Assembly (NCBI GenBank): GCA_964475215.1
Contig: CAYYVT010000187.1
Coordinates: forward strand, 1-64,000
Length of the DNA: 64,000 nucleotides
Direction of reading: 5' to 3'
Source of the DNA: DATKKG01 sp964475215
GTDB lineage: Archaea > Thermoproteota > Nitrososphaeria > Conexivisphaerales > DTJL01
The notes beneath the pieces are model-generated. The model searched no databases. It worked only from the letters and a program-made list of their open reading frames with translations, and was not told the origin of the DNA. Position 1 is the first letter of the stretch. Each line of letters begins with the position of its first letter. Made by a program: the position numbers and the translations under genes. Below, piece by piece: positions 9,413 to 20,000 of the stretch.

Positions 9413-12124
9413 ATGTTGGCGATGGCCGCCGATCAAGCTTTTCATATCCTCCTTTCTAGGGCAGGAATAAGCACCCCTACTCCGATTCAGAAAAAGGCTT
9501 GGCCCGTGGTGGTCAGACGAAAGAATTCCCTCATTTCAGCGCCGACCGGCTCGGGGAAGACCGAAGCCGCTATGTTCCCCGTGCTGGTGACCCTAGCTGC
9601 CACTGGAAGAACTGGAGGAATTCGAGCGATTTACATAACCCCGTTGAGGGCCCTGAACCGTGATCTTCTGGTTAGGCTGACTGAATACACAGAATCGGTC
9701 GGGCTAAAGGTGGCAGTCAGGCATGGCGACTCCTCCGAATCGGCTAGACGGAAGAGCCTAGTTAACCCTCCAGACCTTTTGATAACGACGCCAGAGACGC
9801 TGGGAATCCTGTTATCCTCCAGAAAATTCAAGGAGAACCTGAAATCCGTAGAGTGGGTCGTGGTGGACGAAGTCCATGAGCTCGTGAACAACAAGAGAGG
9901 TGCCCACTTGGCTCTCAGCCTCGAGCGTCTCTGTGAACTTGCTCAGAAGACCCCCGTCAGGATTGGAATTTCCGCTACAGTTGGAGACCTCAACCAAGCG
10001 GCTAGGTTTATAGTCGGCAGTCGGGGGGATTATTCCATAATAACGGATCCCGTGCCAAGGGAATATGATATACAGCCAATTCTGCTCAACGGGGATCTCA
10101 GGGCAGTTGCGAATTACATCGTGAGAGACGTAGCCGAGAAGGATTATGGTACGGTTCTGGTCTTCGCCAATACTAGGGACGAAGTCGAAATAATCGCCGC
10201 TCTCATCAAGGAAAAGGGTGAACCCGGTGTCGGCGTTCATCATGGATCGCTCTCGAAAGAGATAAGGGAGGAGGCGGAAAGCCTTCTGAAGACAGGGAAG
10301 CTCAGGATCGTCGTAGCGACTTCTTCGCTCGAACTAGGGTTGGATATCGGAGACATCGCTAACGTCTATCAGGTCAACTCGCCGAGGCAAGTCGTGAAGC
10401 TCGCTCAACGAATAGGGAGGAGCTTTCATGAGGTCGGACACAGAGCCCAGGGGACCATCCTATGCACCGACGCTGACAACTACGTTGAGAGTCTGGCTTT
10501 GGTTAAGCGTCTAAAGGAAGGTAGCATCGAGAGGGTCGGGCCCTTGACTCAGCCTCTTGATGTCTTGGCCCACCAAGTAGTCGGTACCACCATCGAGAGA
10601 TGGAAGCTTTCAAGTGTCGACTTCCTGACCATGGTAAGGCGAGCATATCAATACGAGGACTTGGACGACAAGACCTTCGAAGATGTTACGACGATTCTGT
10701 CGGGTAATTACCTGATTTGGAGGGATGGAGAAATCATCAAGGGACGCGGGAAGAAGACGTACGAGTTCTATTTCTCAAACGTATCAATGATTCCTGAGGT
10801 GGAAAATTATGATGTAGTAGAACTCCTGAGCAGGAAGAGGGTGGGTTCGCTGGATGAGAAGTTCGTAGCGGAGAACGTAGAGCAGAGCCAATCAATCATA
10901 CTCCGCGGCGAACCTTGGCATGTCGTCTCGATTGATGATCATGAGGCAAGAGTGTTTGTCGAACGGACTAAGACGATGGCGGGAGCCATCCCAATATGGT
11001 CGGGCGAAATGATTCCCGTCGAACGGGAGACCGCAGAGATGGTCGGGGAGATGAGGAGACAGGCCCCAGGAGAGGATGATGACCTGCGAAAGTACTGTGA
11101 CGGGATTACGAGAGAGCTGGGCATGGTCCCAAGTCCGAGCAACATTGTGATTGAAGTAGGAAGAGGAGGTGCTGTGATACATTCCTGCTTTGGAACCAGG
11201 ATAAACAGCACGCTAGAGAAGGTGGTCTCCGCAATGATTAGGGGATTATTTGGCGGCATGCCACAATCGATGAGCGATCCTTACAGGATTCTGATTGTAA
11301 GTCAGCCTTCCATCAGCGGAGAGAGGTTGAAAGAGCTCATCTTGCAGGTGAAGGACTTGGAGGCCGTTGCCATCCCGGAGATTACTTCTTACAGGGTGTT
11401 TCAGTACACGATATGGCAGGTCGCCAAGCGGTTTGGCCTATTGGATAGAACGGCCAAGTACGATAGAAGGGCCGCGAAGGTGATAATGGAGAGATATATC
11501 CACACTCCGGTCTACATCGAAGCCCTCAACGAAGTCCTGCAGAGGAAGTATGATTTCGAGGGAACAAGGGACATCCTGAGTCGTGTGCAAGACGGCCGGA
11601 TTGGAATGAATGTAATTGAGGTTGAGCGTTACTCGTCGTTGGCCTCAAGAATTGTGGATGATGCGATCGACCGCGGCGTTGAAGGCCCAGAGAGGGCCGT
11701 TGAAAAGCTGAAGGAGAGGTTAAGCGTGCGCCATGTAAAGCTGGTTTGCCTCACGTGCGGCCGGTGGAGCAGTGTCGTAAAGGCCTTCGAGGCTCCAGAC
11801 CGTTTAAGATGCAAGATTTGCGGATCCAAGATGATAGCCATAACTTCACCTTATGATACGATGACGGAGAAGGTCGCGGAGAAGAAGGCGAAGAAGAAAC
11901 CGCTGGCTGATGAAGAAGACAAACGGTTTAGGAAGGCTTGGAAGGCGGCGGCCCTAGGTATCTCCTTCGGACGAAAGGCGGCGATTGCGATGTCCTGCTA
12001 TGGAGTGGGGGAAGATACGGCCGCACGAATCCTGCGGCAATCCGCTACCGAGGAGGATATGTTCTTGAACCTCTACTATGCGGAAAGGAACTTCCTCCTG
12101 TATCGCCAATACTGGGACAGCTAG
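9413..12124 (+). CDS. lhr: Lhr-type DEAD/DEAH superfamily 2 helicase
   Basis: 903 residues. RecA-like domain 1 carries APTGSGKTEAA (motif I, near residue 43), VVVDEVHEL (II) and ISATVG (III). Domain 2 carries VHHGSLSKEIREEAE and the QRIGRS motif VI near residue 340. A winged-helix and the Lhr-specific C-terminal region follow. Near residues 775-805 is a CxxC...CxxC zinc site (CLTCG, CKICG). Lhr proteins unwind DNA and RNA:DNA hybrids and act in repair and recombination. The start is ATG 9413. Its stop overlaps that of the convergent RPA gene through one CTAG palindrome. Confidence 0.95.
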   Translation: MLAMAADQAFHILLSRAGISTPTPIQKKAWPVVVRRKNSLISAPTGSGKTEAAMFPVLVTLAATGRTGGIRAIYITPLRALNRDLLVRLTEYTESVGLKVAVRHGDSSESARRKSLVNPPDLLITTPETLGILLSSRKFKENLKSVEWVVVDEVHELVNNKRGAHLALSLERLCELAQKTPVRIGISATVGDLNQAARFIVGSRGDYSIITDPVPREYDIQPILLNGDLRAVANYIVRDVAEKDYGTVLVFANTRDEVEIIAALIKEKGEPGVGVHHGSLSKEIREEAESLLKTGKLRIVVATSSLELGLDIGDIANVYQVNSPRQVVKLAQRIGRSFHEVGHRAQGTILCTDADNYVESLALVKRLKEGSIERVGPLTQPLDVLAHQVVGTTIERWKLSSVDFLTMVRRAYQYEDLDDKTFEDVTTILSGNYLIWRDGEIIKGRGKKTYEFYFSNVSMIPEVENYDVVELLSRKRVGSLDEKFVAENVEQSQSIILRGEPWHVVSIDDHEARVFVERTKTMAGAIPIWSGEMIPVERETAEMVGEMRRQAPGEDDDLRKYCDGITRELGMVPSPSNIVIEVGRGGAVIHSCFGTRINSTLEKVVSAMIRGLFGGMPQSMSDPYRILIVSQPSISGERLKELILQVKDLEAVAIPEITSYRVFQYTIWQVAKRFGLLDRTAKYDRRAAKVIMERYIHTPVYIEALNEVLQRKYDFEGTRDILSRVQDGRIGMNVIEVERYSSLASRIVDDAIDRGVEGPERAVEKLKERLSVRHVKLVCLTCGRWSSVVKAFEAPDRLRCKICGSKMIAITSPYDTMTEKVAEKKAKKKPLADEEDKRFRKAWKAAALGISFGRKAAIAMSCYGVGEDTAARILRQSATEEDMFLNLYYAERNFLLYRQYWDS

Positions 12125-13584
12125 CTTCGTATGTGTTCGATGGACGAGTAGTCTCTAAGCTCTATAGAGTGGTTTCCTCTGCTGTCGGTCCTAGGGACAG
12201 CACCGTATATGAACAGCCTAGCCCCTGGCAGAAGGCCACTTAGCACCCCGGAAAGGTTGCGCCAAGCGGTGAGCTTGCTTTCGCCAGTCTCATCTCCCAC
12301 CAACACTTCGCTAAGTGTGGTCGTCCTTCCGTCCCTCAGGACAATCTCCCTAGTAGATGGCTTGGCGAGTACGACGAGTTCGATTAGACCGGCCGAGTCC
12401 ATGTTCGGAAGATCTTGAATCTTGAACTTGAATCCGTCCAGCTTATCCTTCGAACTGCTCAGGAGTTGAAGGTCAGCCTCCGTGAGACCCGGGACAAAGA
12501 TTTCGTCCCCCTTAGTAGAATAATTGCTTAACCTGATCTGGTCGCCTGAGTCAATACTGTCGAAAAGTCGTGCCGATGTGTCCGCGGTCGCAAGCAGAAA
12601 GGTCCGTTTGCCCTTCCCTAGCAAGATAGACCTCCGCTGCCTTCCGCCGACGTCGTTCATGGGACCTACGGAGATGACTAGAAATGGTTCCTCTTCGTTC
12701 ACAGAGCCCTGATCAGCCGCAGGAGAGGCTAACAGCTCAATGGTTGTGTCCTCGTTACCATGAAGCTCGCAGGTACCGTCTGGCTGTAACTTGGACTCGA
12801 TGTTGATAAGCCGGATTTCCATCCTAGGCTTAAGCTGTGACTCGTATTCGGGACGAGATGACCAAAGTACAAGCCGCATAGCCGGCTCGGAGGACGCCTT
12901 CTCAGACAGCATGAGCTGGAGCACCTTGCCCTGCGACCCGTCCTGTCTCTGGAAGGATATGAGCCTAGGGTCGTTAACCACGAAACCCCTGACTACAAGG
13001 CCCCTTCTTGCGAACTTTATTTCGGACGACTTTAGGGTGATCGAATCTAGCTTCTTGAATCCGTAAGCATGAGAATCAAGCAACTCTATCTTCGTTTGGG
13101 GGTTGGAGTGGATTTCAAGCAGGTTATCCCGGCCAGTGCGCGTTGCGGCATTCGATATCCTAAGAGGTTCTCCAATCGAAATCGTGGCAAAGGAGGACTC
13201 TTTGGCTAGCGTATCCCAGAGCATGAGCTTCACGCTGATGCCATCGTCAAAAAGGAATACCGACCGATAGTTTCCGGTCGATCCGTCCTTTCTGTTGAAA
13301 GTTCTGGTGCCGGAGGCTGCCAAGAAATAGGCCTTGACGTTGATAGACACCATCCCGGGTCCTAGATCTTTTAGCGAATAATCGTTCAAGCTCATGTTGT
13401 TGAGGTCGATGTTCAGTTCGCTCGCAACTAGATAACTAGCTCCGGCGTCCGTCAGGAATCCGGAACCGACTTTCTTCTTCTTTTCTGCGATGAGGTCGAG
13501 AAGCTGCTCCTTGGTCAGGTCGCTCCGCTGTCTGATCATCTCGTCCAGAATCTTGTCGAGTTTGTCGTCAGGCAAGGGAGCCAA
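12121..13584 (-). CDS. rpa: Replication protein A-like OB-fold ssDNA-binding protein
   Basis: 487 residues with a helical N-terminal region (DDKLDKILDEMIRQRSDLTK) followed by several OB folds (about residues 65-160, 175-280, 285-370 and 390-480). The second and third show the KSSEIKFARRGLVVRGFV and MNDVGGRQRRS type strands of archaeal RPA/RFA. It would coat single-stranded DNA in replication and repair. No zinc finger CxxC pair is visible, unlike some euryarchaeal RPA41 proteins. The start codon is TTG 13584. It lies tail to tail with lhr, sharing the CTAG stop. Confidence 0.85.
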   Translation of the reverse strand: MAPLPDDKLDKILDEMIRQRSDLTKEQLLDLIAEKKKKVGSGFLTDAGASYLVASELNIDLNNMSLNDYSLKDLGPGMVSINVKAYFLAASGTRTFNRKDGSTGNYRSVFLFDDGISVKLMLWDTLAKESSFATISIGEPLRISNAATRTGRDNLLEIHSNPQTKIELLDSHAYGFKKLDSITLKSSEIKFARRGLVVRGFVVNDPRLISFQRQDGSQGKVLQLMLSEKASSEPAMRLVLWSSRPEYESQLKPRMEIRLINIESKLQPDGTCELHGNEDTTIELLASPAADQGSVNEEEPFLVISVGPMNDVGGRQRRSILLGKGKRTFLLATADTSARLFDSIDSGDQIRLSNYSTKGDEIFVPGLTEADLQLLSSSKDKLDGFKFKIQDLPNMDSAGLIELVVLAKPSTREIVLRDGRTTTLSEVLVGDETGESKLTAWRNLSGVLSGLLPGARLFIYGAVPRTDSRGNHSIELRDYSSIEHIRS

Positions 13585-13642
13585 AAAAGAGGCCGCCTGT
13601 TCGTTATATTAACCTATACGTCCCCGTCGAACGAGACAGAGG

Positions 13643-15430
13643 TCAAAGCATCAGGACAAACGCTAACTCGACCAACAGAAGACCGAGAATGAAGGCTAGG
13701 CCATTCTTGGTGGAGTTGAGTGCTTCGGTTAAGGTCGTTTCCATCCTCTCGAGGAGGTCGGCCTTCGGGAGGTTGACCTGCGCCACCCATTCATAGATAC
13801 CGACGGAGGCTTTGTTCACTTCCTCTCTGGCGCGCCCGGCTAATTCTGTGACAGCATCCGCTATTTTTGTAGGAGGAGTGATTTCGCCAAGGATAGAGTA
13901 TCCCCTCTTGTTTCTAATTCTGGCCGCGTTAAAGTGGGAATCTGAGGTACAGAACTCGAGAAGACGTATCGATCTGGCAGCGAGCATAGTCTTGATTTGC
14001 TCCCTGAGCCCCACGAGAGAGTTGTTCGAATCCACGGAGACTAAGGCGTAGTCGACGCCGCCAATCTCAAGAATCAGACATGCAAGGCCCCCGGCTCCTA
14101 TGTCTGCGTTGCTGATTGAGCTGAACGTGAACTGTTTGCTAGCGGAGCCGACGCTGAACTCAAATTGGGCCGCAGAAAAAAGCTCCGAAGCGACCTCTTT
14201 GATCCCTTGTAGCGCCTGAGATTGAAGGGTATCAGACGGTGTTTCACCTATAGAGTTGTGGGCGTCTACGATGATAACCCTGCGATAGCCGATTTTGGCG
14301 CAGTAGTCTCTTACAGCTTCCCTAAAACTGGAGGGGTAGTCTTCTGATCCCTTTGGCACAGAAGTGAAAATACAGAGGGAGTCTCCGAACCGCATTCCGG
14401 TGACCATGGTGTCTCCAGATTGTTTCGACAGCGGAATCGAGATTCGCGAGCTGAATGTGCCCTCCGTCGGCGGGATAGTCAACTGCGTAAGGTACCGTTC
14501 TACGTCCTTTGAGTTGATGAGATTCATGGAGTGGTCCACGGCGCCATGAAGGACGAGGATTTCGTCACAAGCTCTTCCCTTGAGGTGCCAGTAGATTTTA
14601 CCTGGGAGATCGAAGGCTCCGACGGGGGCAAATGGGCCCGGATGGACCTCCGGCACGACCAATCCAGTCTTCTTGGATGCTCCTGAGTTGAACTCAACAA
14701 GATAGGTCGCTACGGATCCGCTCTCTCTGAATCCGGAAAGCATCGACTCTAGGGGACCGCCGTCTAAATTCACCCAAGCGGCGAGGAAAGCCTTGAGGAG
14801 TCTGAATGAAGGGATAGGTATGGACTTCCTCGCCGACCGGTTGATCCAACCCAACGTCAGGAGCATGGCAGTAAGGTAGCCGAGGCCGAGGATCAAGGAG
14901 AGGATGTCCACAGATAGCCTTTCGTAGTAAGCGAAGAGCGCAAAGAGAAAGATGAATGGAGCTACGTTGAGTGTAGAGATGGCCAGGGCGAGGAAGACGT
15001 TATCTGCAAACACGGGCCAGAATATGAGGACTCCGAACGCCAATGCTATGAAGAACGAAAACGATGCGGCGTCTGACGCGCCGGCGGGATTGAAGCCTCT
15101 GACCAACAAGATTATGGACGAGGCGAATAGCCAGACTGCATCTACGATGGTAAGGCTCGCAGCTAGCCTCCTTGTGGTAGCTATCGGAGACAAGTGGGAG
15201 GAGATGATTCTTGTGACCTGTAGGACCAAGGCTTGAAGGATTAGCATACCAAATATAGAGAAGAGGGAGGAGATCGTCAAGCCATAACAGTACTCGAAAG
15301 CCAGTGCGAGTAGGAAGACGACGGCGAGTTGCGTCGCAATTATAGAATAGAGAGACTTCGGCAGGACGAAGAGAAGCTGGAACCTCTTCGCCATGCTAGC
15401 TGAAGCGTTTTCCATTGAATCCTCGTGCAC
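13643..15430 (-). CDS. DUF2070 family integral membrane protein
   Basis: 595 residues. Six or seven hydrophobic helices occupy residues 30-205, followed by a large soluble domain and one C-terminal helix (AFILGLLLVELAFVLML). The soluble part has VPEVHPGPFAPVGAFDLPG and LHGAVDHSMNL, the His-rich signature I associate with the archaeal DUF2070 family, whose function is unknown. The conserved His and Asp suggest a metal-dependent enzyme on the cytoplasmic face; this is inference. The leftward neighbour is RPA with a 58-nt gap, and Sec61-beta precedes it. Confidence 0.8.
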   Translation of the reverse strand: MHEDSMENASASMAKRFQLLFVLPKSLYSIIATQLAVVFLLALAFEYCYGLTISSLFSIFGMLILQALVLQVTRIISSHLSPIATTRRLAASLTIVDAVWLFASSIILLVRGFNPAGASDAASFSFFIALAFGVLIFWPVFADNVFLALAISTLNVAPFIFLFALFAYYERLSVDILSLILGLGYLTAMLLTLGWINRSARKSIPIPSFRLLKAFLAAWVNLDGGPLESMLSGFRESGSVATYLVEFNSGASKKTGLVVPEVHPGPFAPVGAFDLPGKIYWHLKGRACDEILVLHGAVDHSMNLINSKDVERYLTQLTIPPTEGTFSSRISIPLSKQSGDTMVTGMRFGDSLCIFTSVPKGSEDYPSSFREAVRDYCAKIGYRRVIIVDAHNSIGETPSDTLQSQALQGIKEVASELFSAAQFEFSVGSASKQFTFSSISNADIGAGGLACLILEIGGVDYALVSVDSNNSLVGLREQIKTMLAARSIRLLEFCTSDSHFNAARIRNKRGYSILGEITPPTKIADAVTELAGRAREEVNKASVGIYEWVAQVNLPKADLLERMETTLTEALNSTKNGLAFILGLLLVELAFVLML

Positions 15431-15481
15431 CTATTGCGGATTAATATCTAATCTCTTTCGTGGAGGCTAATAATGTTTCGT

Positions 15482-15652
15482 TTACTTAAGGAAGGCCAGC
15501 ACCAGCAGAGATCCTACAATCAAGGCTACACCGAAGCCGACAATCACTTCGGGGTTCATCCTAAACCCTGGTGTATCATCCTCGAAGAACCGCAACAGTC
15601 CGGCGCTCGAAGCGGGTAACGGGGCCTTGTTTTTCTGCTTCTTTGCACTCAT
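15482..15652 (-). CDS. secG: Preprotein translocase subunit Sec61-beta
   Basis: 56 residues starting MSAKKQKNKAPLPASSAGLL, then RFFEDDTPGFRMNPEVIVGF and one C-terminal transmembrane helix. This is the standard layout of archaeal Sec61-beta: basic N-terminus, PLP-SSAGL-RFF motif, tail anchor. It is the small accessory subunit of the SecYE channel. It is transcribed toward the DUF2070 gene, 51 nt away, and is divergent from glyA. Confidence 0.93.
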   Translation of the reverse strand: MSAKKQKNKAPLPASSAGLLRFFEDDTPGFRMNPEVIVGFGVALIVGSLLVLAFLK

Positions 15653-15764
15653 GGTTGATTATACGCAGCTCGCACCACCATGATCCTGAAGCCGTTCTTA
15701 TACGTTTAGCCTGTGCGTCGTTCTCAAAACAGGTTAAAATGCAAGCCGAACCTATGTCCTAACC

Positions 15765-17087
15765 ATGGGAATGGATGATGCTCACGCCGATTACGACAAG
15801 GTTTTTGAGCTTCTAAAAGCTCATCACAAATGGTTCTCGGAGAGCCTCCCCCTAATCGCTTCAGAGAACGTCGTGAGCGCGGCCGTTAAGGAAGCCATCG
15901 CCTCTGACTTCGGCAACAGGTACGCGGAAGGGTGGCCGGGGGAGAGGGTCTACGCCGGATGCACCTACATTGACGAAGTCGAAAGGATTGCAATTAAACT
16001 CGCCAAGCGGTTGTTCGGGGCGGAATTTGTGGATGTACGACCGGTGTCCGGAGTCAACTCGAACGTTGTCGTGTATACCGCTTTCGCAAATCCGGGGGAT
16101 ACCGTGATGGCCCTGTCGATTCCAAACGGGGGTCACATTTCCTACGGACGGAGCGAGCTAGGTGGTACCGCGGGAAGCGTCCGAGGCTTGAAGGTGGAGT
16201 ACTTGGTCTTCGATCAGGAATCGATGAATGTTGACGTGGACGGAACGATTGCCAAAGTGAAACGACTTGAAACCGAAGGCATCAAACCCAAGATGGTGAT
16301 ATTCGGGGCCTCTGTCTTCTTGTTCCCACACCCGGTTAAGGAGCTTGAATCGTTCTTCCGTTCTGTTGGCGCCACGGTCCACTATGATGGAGCTCATGTT
16401 TTAGGGTTGATAGCTGGCAAGAAGTTCCAAGACCCTCTGCATGAGGGTGTGGATGTGATGACCGGAAGCACGCATAAAACTCTGCCAGGTCCGCAGGGGG
16501 GCATCGTCCTGTCGTGGGACAGATATGGCGAAACCATCAAGAGGGCCACCTTCCCAGGCAACGTTTCCAACCATCACCTTCACCACGTCGCTGGCAAGGC
16601 TGTAGCCTTCGCGGAAATGTTGGCCTTCGGAGAGGCGTACGCAGGAGAGGTGGTAAGCAACGCCAAGGCGTTGGCAGAATCGTTACACACCAAGGGTGTA
16701 TCTGTCCTCGGAGAGAAGCTAGGGTTCACCCAGTCACACCAGGTGCTGGTGGATGTGACTAGGCAGGGCGACGGCGGGACTCTTGAGAAGAAACTCGAGG
16801 CAGCTAACATAATCGCGAACAGGAACATGATTCCCAGCGACATCAAGGCGGGAAGGCATTTTGATCATCCGGGAGGCCTACGCTTTGGGGTTCAGGAGCT
16901 TACCAGGCTAGGCATGAAGAAAGATGAAATGGATCGAGTCGGTGACTTGATAGCCAGGGTGGTGGTGAAAGGAGAGGATCCCGCTAGCGTTGCGGGCGAA
17001 GTCCGGGAATTCCGCCGCGAATATCAGCGAGTCCATTTTGCTTTCGCTTGCACTAAGGACGCCTACGAATATGTGTCCTTGAGGTAA
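15765..17087 (+). CDS. glyA: Serine hydroxymethyltransferase
   Basis: 440 residues. The PLP-binding Lys is in GSTHKTLPGPQGG (near residue 237). Other family landmarks are PLIASENVVS, DFGNRYAEGWPG, and HYDGAHVLGLIAG with the cofactor-facing Asp/His. It interconverts serine and glycine with a one-carbon carrier (tetrahydrofolate or a tetrahydropterin). It is a normal length for archaeal enzymes. The start ATG 15765 is followed by an alternative ATG two codons later. Its stop codon abuts the stop of the convergent DP2 gene with no spacer. Confidence 0.96.
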   Translation: MGMDDAHADYDKVFELLKAHHKWFSESLPLIASENVVSAAVKEAIASDFGNRYAEGWPGERVYAGCTYIDEVERIAIKLAKRLFGAEFVDVRPVSGVNSNVVVYTAFANPGDTVMALSIPNGGHISYGRSELGGTAGSVRGLKVEYLVFDQESMNVDVDGTIAKVKRLETEGIKPKMVIFGASVFLFPHPVKELESFFRSVGATVHYDGAHVLGLIAGKKFQDPLHEGVDVMTGSTHKTLPGPQGGIVLSWDRYGETIKRATFPGNVSNHHLHHVAGKAVAFAEMLAFGEAYAGEVVSNAKALAESLHTKGVSVLGEKLGFTQSHQVLVDVTRQGDGGTLEKKLEAANIIANRNMIPSDIKAGRHFDHPGGLRFGVQELTRLGMKKDEMDRVGDLIARVVVKGEDPASVAGEVREFRREYQRVHFAFACTKDAYEYVSLR

Positions 17088-20000
17088 TCAAGTAAAATCT
17101 ACAATTGAGGTTTGTTTCTTATACTCGGAAAGTAGGCGAAGGTTTTCTAGGGCAAGTGTCACCTTGTCCTTGGTTGGTTGAGCGATGTGGTGGGTGTTAA
17201 TCAGCTCGTTCGCCAGTAAGACATACTTTTCGACCGTGGAGAGGCTAACCGATGGGATGAGTTCCTTTCCACATGTTAGGCAGGTTCCTTTGAGAGGAGG
17301 TCGTCGATACACTTCGCCGCACCCTCTGCACCTGAATTCTTGAGTAGAATAGGCGTCAAGGGTGATAATGATCTCCTTAACGAGATAGTTATTGAGAAGC
17401 GAAGAGATTAAGCCATCTACGTCAACGGTCTGGATTTTAGTTGCAGTAGCGATTTGTCTACTCACTTTGTCGGGCATGGGCCCAGGGATAGAGTATGATG
17501 ATCTGGGTTGCGAGGTGACCGTTGACGTTGACCAGTGGGTGTAAAGATAGTTCCTTCCAACTCTGTTGGCTTCTGAAGTAGCTTGCAGGATGCCTTCGAG
17601 TGAATGTACAGAAGGCCTTTCGCTTGTCCTAAGGAAGAACTCTAGAGGGTACGAATCCAATCGATCGAAGAAGGATGGCTTTCTATGACTGAATGACGGA
17701 AGGACGACGGGCTCAATCATCACCGGAGTGTCCAGTAACCCTGTGACGTGGTCAGGGCAAAGGCTTGGAGAGAAGTTCAACAGAACGTCCATGAGGAGGG
17801 TGATAGAATCAACATCCCCTCCACAGTCGCGATACTTGGCTGCATGCCAAAATGGATGGGCATAGCAGACCCGGGCATCGGTGAAGCCTATAATCCTGCC
17901 AACAATACCGAGCGATGCCTCGGGAGAGATTCCAACTGCAAGGGCTCCGACGAGGTCTCTCTGGCTCTGGGCATCGTAGAAAGCTTTCACCTTGAAGAAT
18001 CGTGTTAAGACATCGTCGAGATAGTTGGAAAGACGCTTGAGGTGGTCTCCGGAGTCTTGGGGAAGGATTATGTCTTGGGGCTTCAGTTCTACAATCTGGT
18101 CTTCCGATTCCAGAGGCTTTCCGAATTTGTCCGTCACATAGCCGAGTTCTTGCATCGTCTTCAGGTCCAAGTGAAACTGCAAAGGCTTGAAGTGTGTCAG
18201 GGGTGCATTGACTACATCGTATCTAACCGTTCCATCCTTGAAGCAGGTCAAGTTATGCCTTTGCCGGAGTATACCTTTCTCCAACCTTTCGGGTGTGCGA
18301 GAGCGGTTGCCGAGCTGGGATACCCCCTTGAGAGGAGGGTAGGGCTGTAGCCCAACCGTATCCGAGGCGGCACGAAGAAGATCTTGTGTATGAGGGACTA
18401 CGTTAGTGTAAGGTAGTGTGTCGGCCTTACAATCAGGACATTGTTCGTTCATGCGTTCTCTCTTGCAAGAGGGGCAATAGTAAAGCTGCAGAGTCTTGGC
18501 CTCGCAAAACGGGCAACTTCCGTATGGAGAACTAGCTCCACAAGACCGACAGGACCTTATGTTTAGTTCGGTTACAGAAGGGATGTGATGTGATTGGAGG
18601 ACATCCCGAGACTGAATTCCCTTAGTCCCCACAGGGAATAGCACATGAACAGGAGGTCTCATCTTGCGTTCATTGGAGATCTCGACCTTGCGCATTGCTA
18701 CACCTATGTATTGTGAGGACTTCCTCCTGATTTCAACGCCGGAAAGAAATCTGAGGAGATTAAGCGTATCAGAGTAAGATGTTCCGAGGGGGATTGGTTT
18801 GTCGGGAGTGAGTGTCAGATAAGTGGCTTTTGCGTCTTCGCCGTAGAGCTTGAGCAGAGGGCCTTGAACCTTGTGAGGTATATGAGCTAATTCTAGACAA
18901 CGCTTGGCGTCGACGGAGTTGGTGATTGAGAGGGCTGCGGGCTCGGGCGGGTTTTCCTGAAAGTCTACAATGGCTTCGCGTAGAAAGAAGATGTCCTTTA
19001 TCGTAAGGAGATCCCAGAAGAAAGAGTAACTAGGATGAAGCGGGACTTCCAGTATGTCAGAGAATTTCAGGGCCTCCGATAATGTAGGCTTTACGGTAAG
19101 GGAATTCTCCAGCAAAAGCGTAAGTCTATCCAAATCAAGGGACGTCGATGTCGAGAGCTGTTGCAGGTTTAGATGTCTGTCTTCCATCGCCTTTCTGACG
19201 TCGGAAATCCACCATTCTTCGACATAACCCGAGGCCTCTAGGGGCTGGTTTGAGTGTAAGAACTCGCTTGGAGATGCAAGGACGTCTCCTAAATCGATGA
19301 TTTTGTCGAGATGGTTCTTGCATTGTTCGGCCTCAAGGAGGTTATTGATGTTACGTACTTCTCCGTCCTGAAGGCGAACCATCGGAGGTCGCAGAGAGTC
19401 GACAACGCCCGCGGTCCCGATACGGTTCGCGATGCTAATTTTGATTCTAGTGCCTGTGCTAAGGGGAGAATCGAGGAGCTCGAATACCGCGGGATGGAAC
19501 CCAAATGAACCGGAACCAGTGTTCTCCGCCCGTCCATACCTAAGTCGGAAGCTTCCGGGAGCATCCGGCAGAGAGAGGACAGGCTTGCCAGGCTTAGCAT
19601 TTAGAATGTAGGCGACTTCGCCCTTTGGCTCTTTGGACATGGGGTTGCTTTTGATTTTCGCGAGCCAATCCCATTCCGGAACTTGGAGAGCTTGAGCTAG
19701 CTCAAGCACTCTAGAGTGTTTACCTACAATCCCCTCGATTAGGATCTGCAGGGCTCCACCTCTTACTCTGTTGTCTTTGATTCGCTGAAGGTTACGATGT
19801 ACTACGACCTCGGAGTCTTCAGTACCCCTCCCGTCTATCTCCACCGGAATATTCTGGAGGACAAGGCGCAGGTCCTCCTCCGTTATCCGGAAAGTTGCGG
19901 CGTCGTGTTCTCGTTGATAGATTCCGATTTCTTCGATGAATCTGGATACTTCGTCGTCGCCGACCGAGTTCACGTGGTATTTCTCTAGACCGATCATGAC

